NCBI GenBank assembly: GCA_015061335.1
Contig: SUWT01000003.1
Span: 1 to 64,000, forward strand
DNA from: Lentimicrobiaceae bacterium
Lineage (GTDB): Bacteria > Bacteroidota > Bacteroidia > Bacteroidales > F082
Length of the DNA stretch: 64,000 bases
Reading direction: 5' to 3'
The notes under the pieces are model-generated. The model did not search any database, had not been told where the DNA came from, and saw nothing but the letters and a program-made list of their open reading frames with translations. Of this stretch, positions 9,018 through 18,008 are shown piece after piece. The position numbers and the translations under genes are program-made. The stretch's first letter is position 1. Each line of letters opens with the position of its first letter.

Positions 9018-9047
9018 TTGACAATAAAATTTTATTTCTTATATTTG
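9018..9047 (+). promoter_or_regulatory. recA promoter
   Basis: TTG at 9018-9020, 19 bases, then TATATTTG at 9040-9047: both the -33 and -7 Bacteroidota elements with good spacing. It predicts a leader of roughly 95 bases before the recA ATG. I saw no clear SOS-box palindrome there. Confidence 0.75.
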
Positions 9048-9148
9048 TAAATTGATTACAAATAGAGTTTATATATACGGATTTTTGTTTTTTAATATTA
9101 AAGTAAAACTAGAACTGAAAATTAAATATTATTGAAAATTAAAAAGTT

Positions 9149-10192
9149 ATGAGTATGGAAAAGAACATTAATGTAGAAGAAATTGAAAGAATTAGAAAAG
9201 AGAAGTTGAAGGCTTTGGAAGCTACAATTGGAAATATTGAAAAATCGTGTGGTAAAGGAAGCATAATGCGTTTAGGTGAGGCTGCATCTGAGAAAGTAGA
9301 GAGTATTTCTACTGGTTCTTTGGGCTTGGATTATGCACTGGGTATTGGAGGTTTGCCGAAAGGAAGAATAGTGGAGATCTTCGGACCTGAGAGTTCCGGA
9401 AAGACTACATTGGCATTACATGTTATAGCTGAATCTCAGAAACAGGGCGGTATTGCTGCTTTTATCGACGCTGAACATGCTTTTGATCGTTTTTATGCTA
9501 AAAAGTTGGGTGTAGATGTAGAGAATTTGCTCATTTCTCAACCCGATTGCGGAGAACAAGCCCTCGAAATAGCTGAGAATCTTATAAGATCAGGTGCGAT
9601 AGATGTTATAGTTATTGATTCGGTAGCTGCATTAACACCAAAAAGTGAGATTGAAGGTGAAATGGGTGATAGTAAAATGGGTTTGCAGGCTCGTTTAATG
9701 TCACAGGCAATGCGTAAATTAACCGCCACCATAAGTAAAACAGGTTGTGTCTGTATATTTATCAACCAATTACGCGAGAAGTTGGGTGTTATGTTTGGAA
9801 ATCCTGAGACAACAACAGGAGGAAATGCTCTTAAATTTTATAGTTCTGTACGCCTTGATATCAGAAAAGTCAGTCAGATTAAGGATGGAGAAAATATAAG
9901 CGGTAATAGAGTGAAAGTTAAAGTGGTAAAGAATAAGGTCGCTCCTCCGTTCAAAAAAGCAGAGTTTGACATCCTTTATGGAGAAGGAATCTCGCTGACA
10001 GGTGAGATTATAGATCTTGGTGTTGAAATGGGAGTTATTAAGAAGAGTGGATCATGGTTTAGTTATAATGAATCAAAATTGGGGCAGGGTAGAGATGCCT
10101 TAAAAAGACTCCTTGATGAAAATCCTGAACTCTGCGAGGAGTTATATGATAAAATAATGAATGCATTAAATAATAGTGATCAAGAATTATAA
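9149..10192 (+). CDS. recA: Recombinase RecA
   Basis: A 347-residue RecA, the ATP-dependent strand-exchange protein of homologous recombination and SOS induction. Walker A is GPESSGKTT (about 74-82), Walker B is [10 protein letters not shown] and loop L2 contains [20 protein letters not shown]. The N-terminal helix, [13 protein letters not shown] and the C-terminal domain are all present. Length is typical, and the acidic tail is short ([13 protein letters not shown] to NNSDQEL). It has its own promoter at 9018-9047. The following lipoprotein gene begins within seven bases of the stop, so read-through is likely. Confidence 0.98.
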   Translation: MSMEKNINVEEIERIRKEKLKALEATIGNIEKSCGKGSIMRLGEAASEKVESISTGSLGLDYALGIGGLPKGRIVEIFGPESSGKTTLALHVIAESQKQGGIAAFIDAEHAFDRFYAKKLGVDVENLLISQPDCGEQALEIAENLIRSGAIDVIVIDSVAALTPKSEIEGEMGDSKMGLQARLMSQAMRKLTATISKTGCVCIFINQLREKLGVMFGNPETTTGGNALKFYSSVRLDIRKVSQIKDGENISGNRVKVKVVKNKVAPPFKKAEFDILYGEGISLTGEIIDLGVEMGVIKKSGSWFSYNESKLGQGRDALKRLLDENPELCEELYDKIMNALNNSDQEL

Positions 10193-10198
10193 TTGATA

Positions 10199-11218
10199 AT
10201 GAAGAAATTAGCCCTAATCCTTATTAGTATATTGATAGTTTCAAGTTGTACTGATAATAAACCAAATAAAGGAAATGCAGGAACTAAGGAAACATCGGTC
10301 GTGGTATCGAATAAGACAGATGTTGATATATTGACAGATTCCATAAAGATGGATTCTCTTAATCCGTCCTTATTCGTTAACAGGGCACGTATTAATCTTG
10401 CTAATGAACAAGTTAGTATGGCCATCAAAGATATTAACTACGCATTGTCGATAGAAAAGGATAATATAGACGCACTTCTTGTTTTAGCTGATATTTATTA
10501 TGCTCTTGGTGATGAGACAAATATCTTAATGACCTTGAATAAAGCTAGTGAGTATGCACCGTTAGATACTAGACCAATGATAAAATTAGCGGAGCTTAGT
10601 TTCTTACAAGGAAACATAAGATTGGCGGATGCTTATATTGAGAAAGCTTTGGATGTTGACAGGTTTAATCCTAGGGCATATTATATGCGTGGTATGATAG
10701 CTTTGTCAAATAATGATACGATTAATGCTCTTAAGAATTACATGACAGCTCGTGTTCAACAGGAAGATTTTGTTGATGCAATTATACAGATAGCACATAT
10801 TTACGCTTCCAAAGAAGATACTTTGGCGAAATCATTTTTCAAAGAGGCAATAGCTGTTTCACCTGATGATTATTCATTGTATTATGATTATGCAATGTAT
10901 CTTCAAGATAACGGTTTTCCGGAGGAAGCTTTGTCGTATTATGATACTTTATTGAATATCATGCCTGGAAATCCAAACTTTATATATAATAAAGGTTATG
11001 TATATTTGGTATATTTAGGTGATAATGAGAAAGCCATGGAATGTTTTGATATGGTTTTACAATACGAGCCCAATTCTGTAAATGCTTTATTTAACAAAGG
11101 TAGGACTTATGAGCAGATGGGGGATTATATGAAAGCAAAAAGCATCTACCTCCAAATATTAAGGGAAAATCCTGATTATCAGTTGGCTGTAGATGCTGTA
11201 AATCGTATAGGAGAATAA
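10199..11218 (+). CDS. TPR-repeat lipoprotein
   Basis: About 339 residues from ATG 10199; an in-frame TTG at 10193 would add two residues. The signal peptide MKKLALILISILIVSSC ends in a lipobox (VSSC), so the mature protein is a lipid-anchored envelope protein. Residues about 45-335 form eight or so tetratricopeptide units, for example NPSLFVNRARINLANEQ, NPRAYYMRGMIALSNNDT and NSVNALFNKGRTYEQMGDY. No catalytic motif is visible. It begins just after recA, probably by read-through, and ends four bases from the convergent phosphohexomutase gene. The function is unknown; a scaffold in outer-membrane or periplasmic complexes is the family-level inference. Confidence 0.82.
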   Translation: MKKLALILISILIVSSCTDNKPNKGNAGTKETSVVVSNKTDVDILTDSIKMDSLNPSLFVNRARINLANEQVSMAIKDINYALSIEKDNIDALLVLADIYYALGDETNILMTLNKASEYAPLDTRPMIKLAELSFLQGNIRLADAYIEKALDVDRFNPRAYYMRGMIALSNNDTINALKNYMTARVQQEDFVDAIIQIAHIYASKEDTLAKSFFKEAIAVSPDDYSLYYDYAMYLQDNGFPEEALSYYDTLLNIMPGNPNFIYNKGYVYLVYLGDNEKAMECFDMVLQYEPNSVNALFNKGRTYEQMGDYMKAKSIYLQILRENPDYQLAVDAVNRIGE

Positions 11219-11222
11219 ATTA

Positions 11223-12959
11223 TTATTCTCCTACAAAGATTTTTGTGAGATTGCTTAATTTATCGTCAATTTCTTTCTCAACTGATTCGAATTCAGCAAT
11301 ATCATTTAGTTTTGCTTTCGTTCCGAAGTAGAATTTTATTTTAGGTTCTGTTCCTGAAGGTCTGATTGTTACCTTACAACCGTCTTCTGTGAAGAATTGC
11401 AGGACATCAGATTTAGGGAGATTTATTTTTGTTTCAATACCTAAAATAGTGTCTATGCAGATACTCTGTTTATAATCCTTAATTTCAACAATTCTAGAAC
11501 CTAAAAGGCTTTTAGGAGGATTGTTTCTAAATTGGTGCATCATCTGTTTGATTTCTTCGCTTCCGCTGATACCTTTCTTAGTCAGAGAGATAAGACTTTC
11601 TTTATAGAATCCAAATTCTTTGTATATTTCTTTAAGTATTTGATATAGAGTCTTATTTTGTTCAGCAGCCCATGCTGTCATCTCTGCTATGATGAAACAA
11701 GCGATGGCGGCATCCTTATCACGAACGAAATCACCTACCAAATAGCCGTAACTTTCTTCTCCGCCTCCAATGAAAGTCATGCCAGGATTGTTTAAAATCT
11801 TGTCGGCAATAAATTTGAAACCAGTGAGGACGTCAAATTTCTTGACATTGTATTTATCTGCAATAGCAAATAAAAGTTCTGTTGTAACAATTGTTTTTAC
11901 AATATATTCATTACCAGTAAGTTTGCCAAGTTCGTTCCAACGTGTGAGTAGGTAATAGATTAATAATGAAGCGGTTTGGTTGCCGTTCATCAAGATATAT
12001 TCACCCTTATCATCCTTAATCGCGATACCAACTCTATCAGCATCAGGATCTGTTGCTAAAACGACATCGGCATTTACTTTTTTAGCTTTTTCAATAGCTA
12101 ATGTTAATGCTGCGTGTTCTTCTGGGTTTGGAGATACTACTGTTGGGAAGTTGCCATCAACAATCATCTGTTCTTCAACGGTAAATACATTGTTGAAACC
12201 TGCTTTTTCAAATAATTTTGGAACAATTTGTCCTCCAGTGCCATGAATAGGTGTATAAACAAAGACTAAATCTTTTTGCTTTTTGATTAATTTTGGTGAT
12301 AATGAGAGACTTAAAATTTTATTCATGTAAATTTCATCGAAATTTTCATCAAGATATTCGATGAGACCTTCGTTTGTATTGAAATTTACCATTGAGATGT
12401 CGGTGATTTTTTCAACTTCTCCAATAACATTTTTATCGTGAGGACTGACCAATTGACCTCCGTCTTCCCAGTATGCTTTATAACCGTTATATTCTTTAGG
12501 GTTGTGGGATGCTGTAATAACTACACCAGCTTGGCATTTTAATTCCCTGATAGCGAAAGAAAGTTCTGGCGTAGGACGTAAAGAGTTGAAAATAAACACT
12601 TTTATGCCGTTAGCAGACATGACATTGGCAGTGGTTTTAGCGAACTCCTTGCTGTTGTTTCTGCAGTCGTATGCTATAGCGACCTGAGGTTGTTCGATAT
12701 TAGGGAACATCTTTTTGATATAGTTGGCAAAACCCTGAGTTGCCATAGCAACGGTATAAGTATTCATTCTATTAGAACCGACACCCATGATACCTCTTAA
12801 GCCACCTGTGCCAAATTCTAAATTTTTGTAGAAACTTTCTAATAATTCATTTGGATTGTTGTCTATGAGATCTTGAACAATTCCTCTTGTTTCTGCATCG
12901 TATTGGTCTGATAACCATACTTTTGCTTTTTCAATAATTTCTGGTGCTATTTTTTCCAT
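11223..12959 (-). CDS. Phosphoglucomutase/phosphomannomutase
   Basis: A 578-residue alpha-D-phosphohexomutase. The active-site serine loop is GVVITASHNPKEYNGYK (about residues 138-154), the metal loop is DPDADRVGIA, the sugar-binding loop is GGGEESYGYLVGD and the phosphate-binding loop near the C-terminus is RPSGTEPKIKFYF. Its size and the FGTGGLRGIMGVG opening place it with the long PGM2-like bacterial enzymes that interconvert hexose 1- and 6-phosphates, and in some cases pentose phosphates. It is the last gene of the DUF3078-rfbD operon, nine bases after rfbD. With rfbD this points to nucleotide-sugar supply for surface polysaccharide. The preferred substrate cannot be read from the sequence. 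Confidence 0.92.
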   Translation of the reverse strand: MEKIAPEIIEKAKVWLSDQYDAETRGIVQDLIDNNPNELLESFYKNLEFGTGGLRGIMGVGSNRMNTYTVAMATQGFANYIKKMFPNIEQPQVAIAYDCRNNSKEFAKTTANVMSANGIKVFIFNSLRPTPELSFAIRELKCQAGVVITASHNPKEYNGYKAYWEDGGQLVSPHDKNVIGEVEKITDISMVNFNTNEGLIEYLDENFDEIYMNKILSLSLSPKLIKKQKDLVFVYTPIHGTGGQIVPKLFEKAGFNNVFTVEEQMIVDGNFPTVVSPNPEEHAALTLAIEKAKKVNADVVLATDPDADRVGIAIKDDKGEYILMNGNQTASLLIYYLLTRWNELGKLTGNEYIVKTIVTTELLFAIADKYNVKKFDVLTGFKFIADKILNNPGMTFIGGGEESYGYLVGDFVRDKDAAIACFIIAEMTAWAAEQNKTLYQILKEIYKEFGFYKESLISLTKKGISGSEEIKQMMHQFRNNPPKSLLGSRIVEIKDYKQSICIDTILGIETKINLPKSDVLQFFTEDGCKVTIRPSGTEPKIKFYFGTKAKLNDIAEFESVEKEIDDKLSNLTKIFVGE

Positions 12960-12968
12960 AACGAATAA

Positions 12969-13838
12969 TTATTTATTGTTAATTTCTTCTATACATTTTA
13001 TCAGGCTATCTCTCCAAAAAGGTATTTTAATACCGGTAAACTCTTTGATCTTTGTTTTGTCCATTGCGCTGAATGCCGGTCGTTTTGCTTTGCTTCCAAA
13101 ATCCTTTGTCGAGATTGGTTTTACCTTACATTCTTTATTGCTTATGTCGAATATGGCGGCGGCAAAATTATACCAATTTGTTATGCCTTCATTTGTAAAA
13201 TGGAAAATATCATGAATAGGATTTTTTCCATTACGTTGTATGATCATAAGGATAGAAAAGGCGAGATCGTATGCCCATGTAGGATTACCGCTCTGATCAT
13301 CAACAACATTGACATAATCTCTTTCTGATGCTAATCGTAACATTGTTTTTACAAAGTTATTGCCGAAAGAAGAGTAAAGCCAGGCCGTTCTTATAATGAT
13401 GTATGAACAGCCTGAATTGATGATATTGATTTCTCCATCAGCTTTGGTTTTTCCATATACAGACTGAGGATTGATCGTGTCATTTTCCATGTATGGATTC
13501 AACGACGTACCATCGAAAACATAATCTGTAGATATGTGAATTAGGATGGAGTTGTGTTTTTTACATATATCTGCCAAAAATAAAGGTGCATCTGAATTTA
13601 TTATTTTAGCTTTTTCTTTCTCTTCATCATCTTCAGCCTTATCTACAGCAGTATAAGCAGCACAATTTATGCAAATATCAATGTTTCTATCCTTGAAAAA
13701 TAATTCAATATCATCCTTATTACAAATATTCAATGTATCGACATCTGTAAAATACCAATCATGCTCAGTACTGGTAGTTGATATTTTCTTTAATTCACTA
13801 CCTAATTGACCATTACTTCCTGTCACCAGAATAATCAT
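12969..13838 (-). CDS. rfbD: dTDP-4-dehydrorhamnose reductase
   Basis: A 289-residue extended short-chain reductase that carries out the last step of dTDP-L-rhamnose synthesis, using NAD(P)H. The Rossmann motif is TGSNGQLGSEL (about 6-16), followed by NCAAYTAVDKAEDD, the STDYVFDG segment and the catalytic YGKTKADGE (Tyr-x3-Lys). IIRTAWLYSSFGNNFV is also family-typical. The rmlA, rmlB and rmlC partners are not in the window. The gene lies between a DUF3078 gene (20 bases) and a phosphohexomutase (9 bases), forming a three-gene operon. Alternative substrates are possible within the family, but the motif set is classical. Confidence 0.93.
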   Translation of the reverse strand: MIILVTGSNGQLGSELKKISTTSTEHDWYFTDVDTLNICNKDDIELFFKDRNIDICINCAAYTAVDKAEDDEEKEKAKIINSDAPLFLADICKKHNSILIHISTDYVFDGTSLNPYMENDTINPQSVYGKTKADGEINIINSGCSYIIIRTAWLYSSFGNNFVKTMLRLASERDYVNVVDDQSGNPTWAYDLAFSILMIIQRNGKNPIHDIFHFTNEGITNWYNFAAAIFDISNKECKVKPISTKDFGSKAKRPAFSAMDKTKIKEFTGIKIPFWRDSLIKCIEEINNK

Positions 13839-13858
13839 AATTGTATATTTGAGTTATT

Positions 13859-15001
13859 TTATGTTGCAAATTTATATAAAAAAGAAATACCAAGCGACTC
13901 TTTAAACTGTAAAATAGGACTTTGTTTGGTGATTTCTTTTCCATCTATAACTTCTGTTATCGTAAATTTAATATTATCATCATAAATCAGATGAATGTTG
14001 ACAATCGCAGATATTCTCTTGTTTATGATAAATTGTATTCCAGTTTCCCAATCTATATCAATATTCCATCTGTTAGATTTATTGGGATCCATATAGTTGT
14101 TATATAGGTTTAAGGTTGAGAATATACTTATATCGTCGTTAAAGTTTTGTTTGTATCTTATTAAAATATTGATACCCAGCTCAGATAGAATATTTTTGCC
14201 CTTTACCCATGTGCTGTCTCCGTTTATAATATTCCAATATCCTTTTTCAACACCGAAAGAACCGGCGTCGGCCAGGTCCTGATTCATAACAAAAGTCATT
14301 TTTCCAGCTATAGGACTTATGTAGATTGACAATAAATCTTTTATAGATAGATTGTAACCTGCTGATAAAGTTAAATATGCAGGTGCGAAGAATCCTGAAA
14401 TCGGTACAGAATCGTTGGGATATGTATAACCATTTGAGAATTGTGTTTTAAGAGATGCTATAGATGTAAATGAGAAGTTTTGTTTGTTGTTGTGCGACAT
14501 TGTCATAGAAATTTCAAAACGGTCTTCTGTTTTTTCATATCTTTTGTCCTTGGTGTAATTTGACATACCGTAAGCAAATATTCCGTTGAAGGTGTAATTG
14601 AAAAGTTTCCTATGATAATTATATGTTAGGTTTGATGCGATTTTGCCGCTTCCATTACTTTCACCACCTGCAGCCCAATGTGTTATAGCCATTTGGTTGA
14701 GTGTTATTCCAAATTCGCCTTGGAAGTCATGGAAATTTTTATTGAAAAATGAATTCTCATCAGCTAAAGTATCCTTGAAAAGGAAAATTGTGTCCGCTAC
14801 GATATAAGTGTCGGTATTTATGATGGTATCAATGATATATGTTGTATCTATTCTGGTTACAGAATCATATTTAACAATATAATTAGGCACTGTAATAATA
14901 GTGTCCTGCCCCTTAATTGTTGATATATCCGTTAATGAATATATTATGATTAGGGCGAGAAATGAAAAAAGACGTTTCAAATAAAATTTGAAAAAATACA
15001 T
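13859..15001 (-). CDS. DUF3078 outer-membrane-type protein
   Basis: About 380 residues from ATG 15001. A longer frame starts at a TTG (15029-15031), but that TTG is part of a -7 promoter element, so it is rejected. The signal-like N-terminus (YFFKFYLKRLFSFLALIII then IKGQD) is followed by a spacer, and the DUF3078 signature starts near ITLNQMAITHWAAGGESN. The rest alternates short hydrophobic strands ending in aromatic residues, as in outer-membrane barrels (LQFKESLGISFLYKF at the end). It is first in an operon with rfbD and a phosphohexomutase. A second DUF3078 gene lies at 28085-29023. Function is unknown. Confidence 0.82.
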   Translation of the reverse strand: MYFFKFYLKRLFSFLALIIIYSLTDISTIKGQDTIITVPNYIVKYDSVTRIDTTYIIDTIINTDTYIVADTIFLFKDTLADENSFFNKNFHDFQGEFGITLNQMAITHWAAGGESNGSGKIASNLTYNYHRKLFNYTFNGIFAYGMSNYTKDKRYEKTEDRFEISMTMSHNNKQNFSFTSIASLKTQFSNGYTYPNDSVPISGFFAPAYLTLSAGYNLSIKDLLSIYISPIAGKMTFVMNQDLADAGSFGVEKGYWNIINGDSTWVKGKNILSELGINILIRYKQNFNDDISIFSTLNLYNNYMDPNKSNRWNIDIDWETGIQFIINKRISAIVNIHLIYDDNIKFTITEVIDGKEITKQSPILQFKESLGISFLYKFAT

Positions 15002-15028
15002 GCCTAAAATAACTCGTTTTTCTGTTTG

Positions 15029-15036
15029 CAAAGATA
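15029..15036 (-). promoter_or_regulatory. -7 promoter element of the DUF3078-rfbD-mutase operon
   Basis: TATCTTTG on the minus strand. It excludes a TTG start at 15031 and sets the first gene's start at ATG 15001, with a leader of about 20 bases. Confidence 0.65.
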
Positions 15037-15094
15037 AAAAAAACGTTTAGAATATTTGTATGTATTGAAATATAAATTAACTTTGTAGAAAAAA

Positions 15095-15709
15095 ATGTCT
15101 GCAATTAGAATCATGCTATCGAAGACAGAAGAAGAGCTGTTTTGTAAGAGCAAATGGTGGGGAAATCCAGATATCCCACAAGGTTTTGAATTTGATACAT
15201 CATTGATGTTTCTGTGTCAGATACGATGCGATGAATTGAAATTTTTTGATTGTGAGAATGTTTTTCCTGATAGGGGAATGTTATACTTCTTCTGTGATAT
15301 TGCATATTATTTGGGTTACTATGATGATTTCGATCCTCCGTCATCACCATTATGGGATACAGAGTATGTGAAGGTGTATTATTCTGATAATGAAGATTTT
15401 GAGTCATATAGACAAGTGATTTTTGATGATGATTATTTCCCGCGAATAAAAGAGAGAAAGATTGATTTTAAGATAGTTGACGATAGTGAAGAAGGTCATA
15501 AGTTGCTAGGTGTTCCTTATCAGTTTGAATATGAAGATTGGCCAGAGCCTTGTCAATCATGGATTAATCTGCTACAGATTGATTCTGATGAGGATGATGA
15601 TTACAATTTGATGTTTATGGATATGGGGATGGTTTATATTATAATTGATCCCAAGGATCTTGAAAAGAGAGAGTTTTCAGGAGTACGAGCGTATATTTAT
15701 TCAACGTAA
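15095..15709 (+). CDS. DUF1963 (YwqG-like) protein
   Basis: A 204-residue soluble acidic protein with the DUF1963 layout: an early KWWGNPDIPQGFEF segment, FLCQIRCDELKFFD, MLYFFCDIAYYLGYYDD, then LLGVPYQFEYEDW and NLLQIDSDEDDDYNLMFMD, ending with MVYIIIDPKDLEKREFSGV. Members such as B. subtilis YwqG have unknown function. The strong bias toward Asp and Glu is typical. It is followed nine bases later by a short acidic gene on the same strand, and the pair is closed by the hairpin at 15997-16020. Divergent from the DUF3078 operon. Confidence 0.85.
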   Translation: MSAIRIMLSKTEEELFCKSKWWGNPDIPQGFEFDTSLMFLCQIRCDELKFFDCENVFPDRGMLYFFCDIAYYLGYYDDFDPPSSPLWDTEYVKVYYSDNEDFESYRQVIFDDDYFPRIKERKIDFKIVDDSEEGHKLLGVPYQFEYEDWPEPCQSWINLLQIDSDEDDDYNLMFMDMGMVYIIIDPKDLEKREFSGVRAYIYST

Positions 15710-15718
15710 AAGCTTAAT

Positions 15719-15994
15719 GTGATGATAATAAATGTATTAGATGAATTTGATGATAGTGTTCATGAGTTTGATATATCTGATGAACTATATGATATGGCAT
15801 TTAATGGCAAAGATTTAGATGCTTTGTTTGAGATTGCGGAATTTATTTATAATACTGGAGAGGTGTCAGATCTTCCGGTACTTGATATGATGAGTGAGGC
15901 TTGGGATGATGGAGAAGGTAGTGAACGTGCAGGTATTTGGTTAGATGATTATTATGAAGAAGACGATGATGGAAGGTATGATGCGTGGATATAA
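15719..15994 (+). CDS. Small acidic protein of unknown function
   Basis: 91 residues, or 90 if the second Met (15722) is used. About a third of the residues are Asp or Glu, with a C-terminal run LDDYYEEDDDGRYDAWI. No family is recognised; the segment LDALFEIAEFIYNTGEVSDLPVLDMM could form two helices of a Sel1/TPR-like unit. It directly follows the DUF1963 gene and shares its terminator, so the two probably form one transcript and may act together, but nothing more can be said from the sequence. Confidence 0.65.
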   Translation: MMIINVLDEFDDSVHEFDISDELYDMAFNGKDLDALFEIAEFIYNTGEVSDLPVLDMMSEAWDDGEGSERAGIWLDDYYEEDDDGRYDAWI

Positions 15995-15996
15995 AA

Positions 15997-16020
15997 AAAA
16001 GTCCCAGGAAAGGGACTTTT
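15997..16020. terminator. Bidirectional terminator between the DUF1963 operon and tRNA-Met
   Basis: Perfect 9-bp stem (AAAAGTCCC at 15997-16005, GGGACTTTT at 16012-16020) with loop AGGAAA. T-rich on the plus side and an A8 run on the other side, so it can end both the plus-strand operon and the minus-strand tRNA. Confidence 0.85.
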
Positions 16021-16022
16021 AG

Positions 16023-16096
16023 TAGCGAGGATGAGAATTGAACTCATGACCTCCGGGTTATGAATCCGACGCTCTAACCAACTGAGCTACCTCGCC
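16023..16096 (-). tRNA. tRNA-Met (CAT anticodon)
   Basis: A 74-base cloverleaf on the minus strand. Acceptor arm GGCGAGG pairs with CCTCGCT (G-U at the first pair), the D-arm is GCTC...GAGC, the anticodon loop is TTCATAA (anticodon CAT), the variable region is AGGTC-like and the T-arm is ATGAG/CTCAT with loop TTCAATT. CCA is not encoded. A CAT anticodon could be elongator Met, initiator or lysidine-modified Ile; the D-loop and acceptor resemble elongator Met. The T-loop is TTCAATT and the 31-39 pair of the anticodon stem is an A-C mismatch, both slightly unusual. Confidence 0.93.
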
Positions 16097-16195
16097 GTTT
16101 GCAGGTGCAAAAATATAAATTATTTTAATACAAAAAACATTTTTTGAAAAAAAATAAAAAAAAATTACAAGATGGCTACAACCAAAAAAAATACG

Positions 16196-16203
16196 TATCT
16201 TTG
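16196..16203 (+). promoter_or_regulatory. -7 promoter element of the DUF1573 gene
   Basis: TATCTTTG, exact TAnnTTTG, about 38 bases before ATG 16241. Confidence 0.65.
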
Positions 16204-16240
16204 GGGTCTGATTAATCATAGTTCTAAATAAAGTATTACA

Positions 16241-16711
16241 ATGAAAAAATTATTCAATTTATTATGTATGTTGTTTGTGTTCAATGCTTTAGCATTTGCA
16301 CAACTCGAATCATCTTCTGAAAATGGACCTGAGATTACATTTGAAAAGACAACACATCAATTTGGTAAAATTCCATTTAATGGAAATGGAACCTATGAGT
16401 TTCTGTTTAAAAATACAGGAAATGAGCCATTAATTTTATCACAACCTAAGTCATCATGTGGTTGTACTGTGCCGGAATGGCCTAAGAAACCTATATTGCC
16501 AGGGGAAACAGATGTGATAAAAGTTACATATAAAAATACTAACCGTCCAGGTAGCTTTAGTAAATATGTTACAATTTTTTCAAATGCAAAAGTAAATAAA
16601 GAAGTTAAATTATACATTAAAGGTACAGTCTTGAGTGAGCCAACTGAGGCTCTTCCTACAAAAGACGACTTTATGAATAATGCTTCACCATTAAATAACA
16701 ATAGAAACTAA
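16241..16711 (+). CDS. Secreted DUF1573 protein
   Basis: A 156-residue exported protein. Signal peptide MKKLFNLLCMLFVFNALAFAQ is followed by one DUF1573 domain (about 28-132): ITFEKTTHQFGKIPFNGNGTYEFLFKNTGNEPLIL, then the conserved SSCGCTVPEWPKKPILPGE and the closing strand VTIFSNAKVNKEVKLYIKGTV. The fold is immunoglobulin-like (ASPM/SPD-2/Hydin type). The CGC motif is family-conserved. Function is unknown; these are abundant periplasmic or surface proteins in Bacteroidota. The C-terminal 20 residues are Asn- and Pro-rich. It is followed by the aminotransferase gene 42 bases downstream on the same strand. Confidence 0.9.
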   Translation: MKKLFNLLCMLFVFNALAFAQLESSSENGPEITFEKTTHQFGKIPFNGNGTYEFLFKNTGNEPLILSQPKSSCGCTVPEWPKKPILPGETDVIKVTYKNTNRPGSFSKYVTIFSNAKVNKEVKLYIKGTVLSEPTEALPTKDDFMNNASPLNNNRN

Positions 16712-16753
16712 ATAGAGTATTATACCTATATTAATTAATGTAATTTTTTTGTT

Positions 16754-17956
16754 ATGCCAAGTATTTCACAAAAAGGCAAAAGCATGCCTGAATCACCTAT
16801 TAGAAAGCTTGTCCCATTTGCAGACGCTGCGAAATCTAGAGGAGTTAAAGTCTTTCATCTGAATATAGGTCAACCTGATATTGAAACATCTCAATATGCA
16901 CTTGATGCAGTGCGTAATTATTCAGAAAAAATAATTGAATACAGTCCATCACAAGGTAACCTTTCATATAGAAAGAGATTATGTGAGTATTATGCTAATA
17001 TCGGCATTGATATTACACCTGATCAGGTTTTGGTTACTACAGGTGGTTCAGAAGCCTTGGTAATGGCATTTCAAACAATAATGGATCCGGATGATGAGGT
17101 AATTATTCCAGAACCGTTTTATGCTAATTACAACGGATTTGCAAAAAATGCAGGAATTAATGTTAAACCTATATTCTCTTCCATAGATAGTGGCTTTGCT
17201 TTACCTGATATCGCGGAATTTGAAAAAGCTATTACTCCTAAGACAAAGGCTATCTTGATTTGTAATCCTAATAACCCAACAGGTTATCTGTATTCAAAAG
17301 AAGAGATGGAAACACTTCGTCAGATCATTCTAAAACATGATATTTTCCTTATTGCTGATGAGGTATATCGCGAGTTTTGTTATGATGGAAAAACACACCA
17401 TTCTGCAATGAAACTTAAAGATGTTGAAAATAATGTTATTTTAATTGACTCAACATCAAAGAGATACAGCGCATGTGGTATTCGCGTTGGCTGTCTCGTG
17501 ACAAAAAATAAAGATGTTATCTCAACTGCTATGAAATTTGCTCAGGCACGTTTGTCACCTCCTACTTTTGGACAGATTGCCGGTGAAGCAGCTCTCGATA
17601 CTCCTGCAGAATATTTTGATGAAATAGTAAAAGAATACTTATCTCGTCGTGATGTTTGTATAGAAGGTATCAAAAATATAGAAGGCGCATTCTGCCCTGT
17701 TCCTCAAGGTGCGTTCTATCTGGTGGCTAGACTTCCTATTGATAGTGGTGACAATTTCTGTAAATGGATGTTGACAGATTATAACTATAATGGTAAAACA
17801 GTCATGATGGCTCCTGCTAGCGGTTTTTATTCAACACCAGAGAGAGGTACTCAAGAAGTGAGAATTAGCTATTGCCTTAAGAAAGAGGATTTAAAAGAAG
17901 CTATGTTTATCCTTAATGAAGCTCTTAAAGTTTATCCAGGAAGAACAAATAAATAA
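16754..17956 (+). CDS. Class I/II PLP aminotransferase (aspartate aminotransferase-like)
   Basis: A 400-residue fold-type I PLP enzyme. LNIGQPDIETSQYALDAV forms the N-terminal substrate segment, the cofactor-binding stretch is VTTGGSEALVMAFQ, CNPNNPTGYLYSKEEM holds the conserved Asn, FLIADEVYREF holds the Asp/Tyr pair, STSKRYSACGIRVG carries the Schiff-base Lys and VRISYCLKKEDL carries the carboxylate-binding Arg. The group contains aspartate, aromatic and alanine aminotransferases, and exact specificity cannot be assigned. It ends in the terminator at 17978-18008 and may be co-transcribed with the DUF1573 gene. Confidence 0.9.
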   Translation: MPSISQKGKSMPESPIRKLVPFADAAKSRGVKVFHLNIGQPDIETSQYALDAVRNYSEKIIEYSPSQGNLSYRKRLCEYYANIGIDITPDQVLVTTGGSEALVMAFQTIMDPDDEVIIPEPFYANYNGFAKNAGINVKPIFSSIDSGFALPDIAEFEKAITPKTKAILICNPNNPTGYLYSKEEMETLRQIILKHDIFLIADEVYREFCYDGKTHHSAMKLKDVENNVILIDSTSKRYSACGIRVGCLVTKNKDVISTAMKFAQARLSPPTFGQIAGEAALDTPAEYFDEIVKEYLSRRDVCIEGIKNIEGAFCPVPQGAFYLVARLPIDSGDNFCKWMLTDYNYNGKTVMMAPASGFYSTPERGTQEVRISYCLKKEDLKEAMFILNEALKVYPGRTNK

Positions 17957-17977
17957 TTATTTTTATTTATATAATTT

Positions 17978-18008
17978 AGGCATCTCTACCAAAGGGATGC
18001 CTTTTTTT
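17978..18008 (+). terminator. Terminator after the aminotransferase gene
   Basis: Stem AGGCATC (17978-17984) with GATGCCT (17996-18002) and a T7 run. It overlaps the last codons of the convergent namZ gene (stop at 18007-18009), so the T-tract doubles as namZ coding sequence. Confidence 0.75.

Noticed and set aside
16023-16096. tRNA-Met as an integration site for a mobile element
   Set aside because: No integrase, direct repeat of the tRNA 3' end or accessory genes lie beside it; XerD at 20.9 kb is the housekeeping recombinase.
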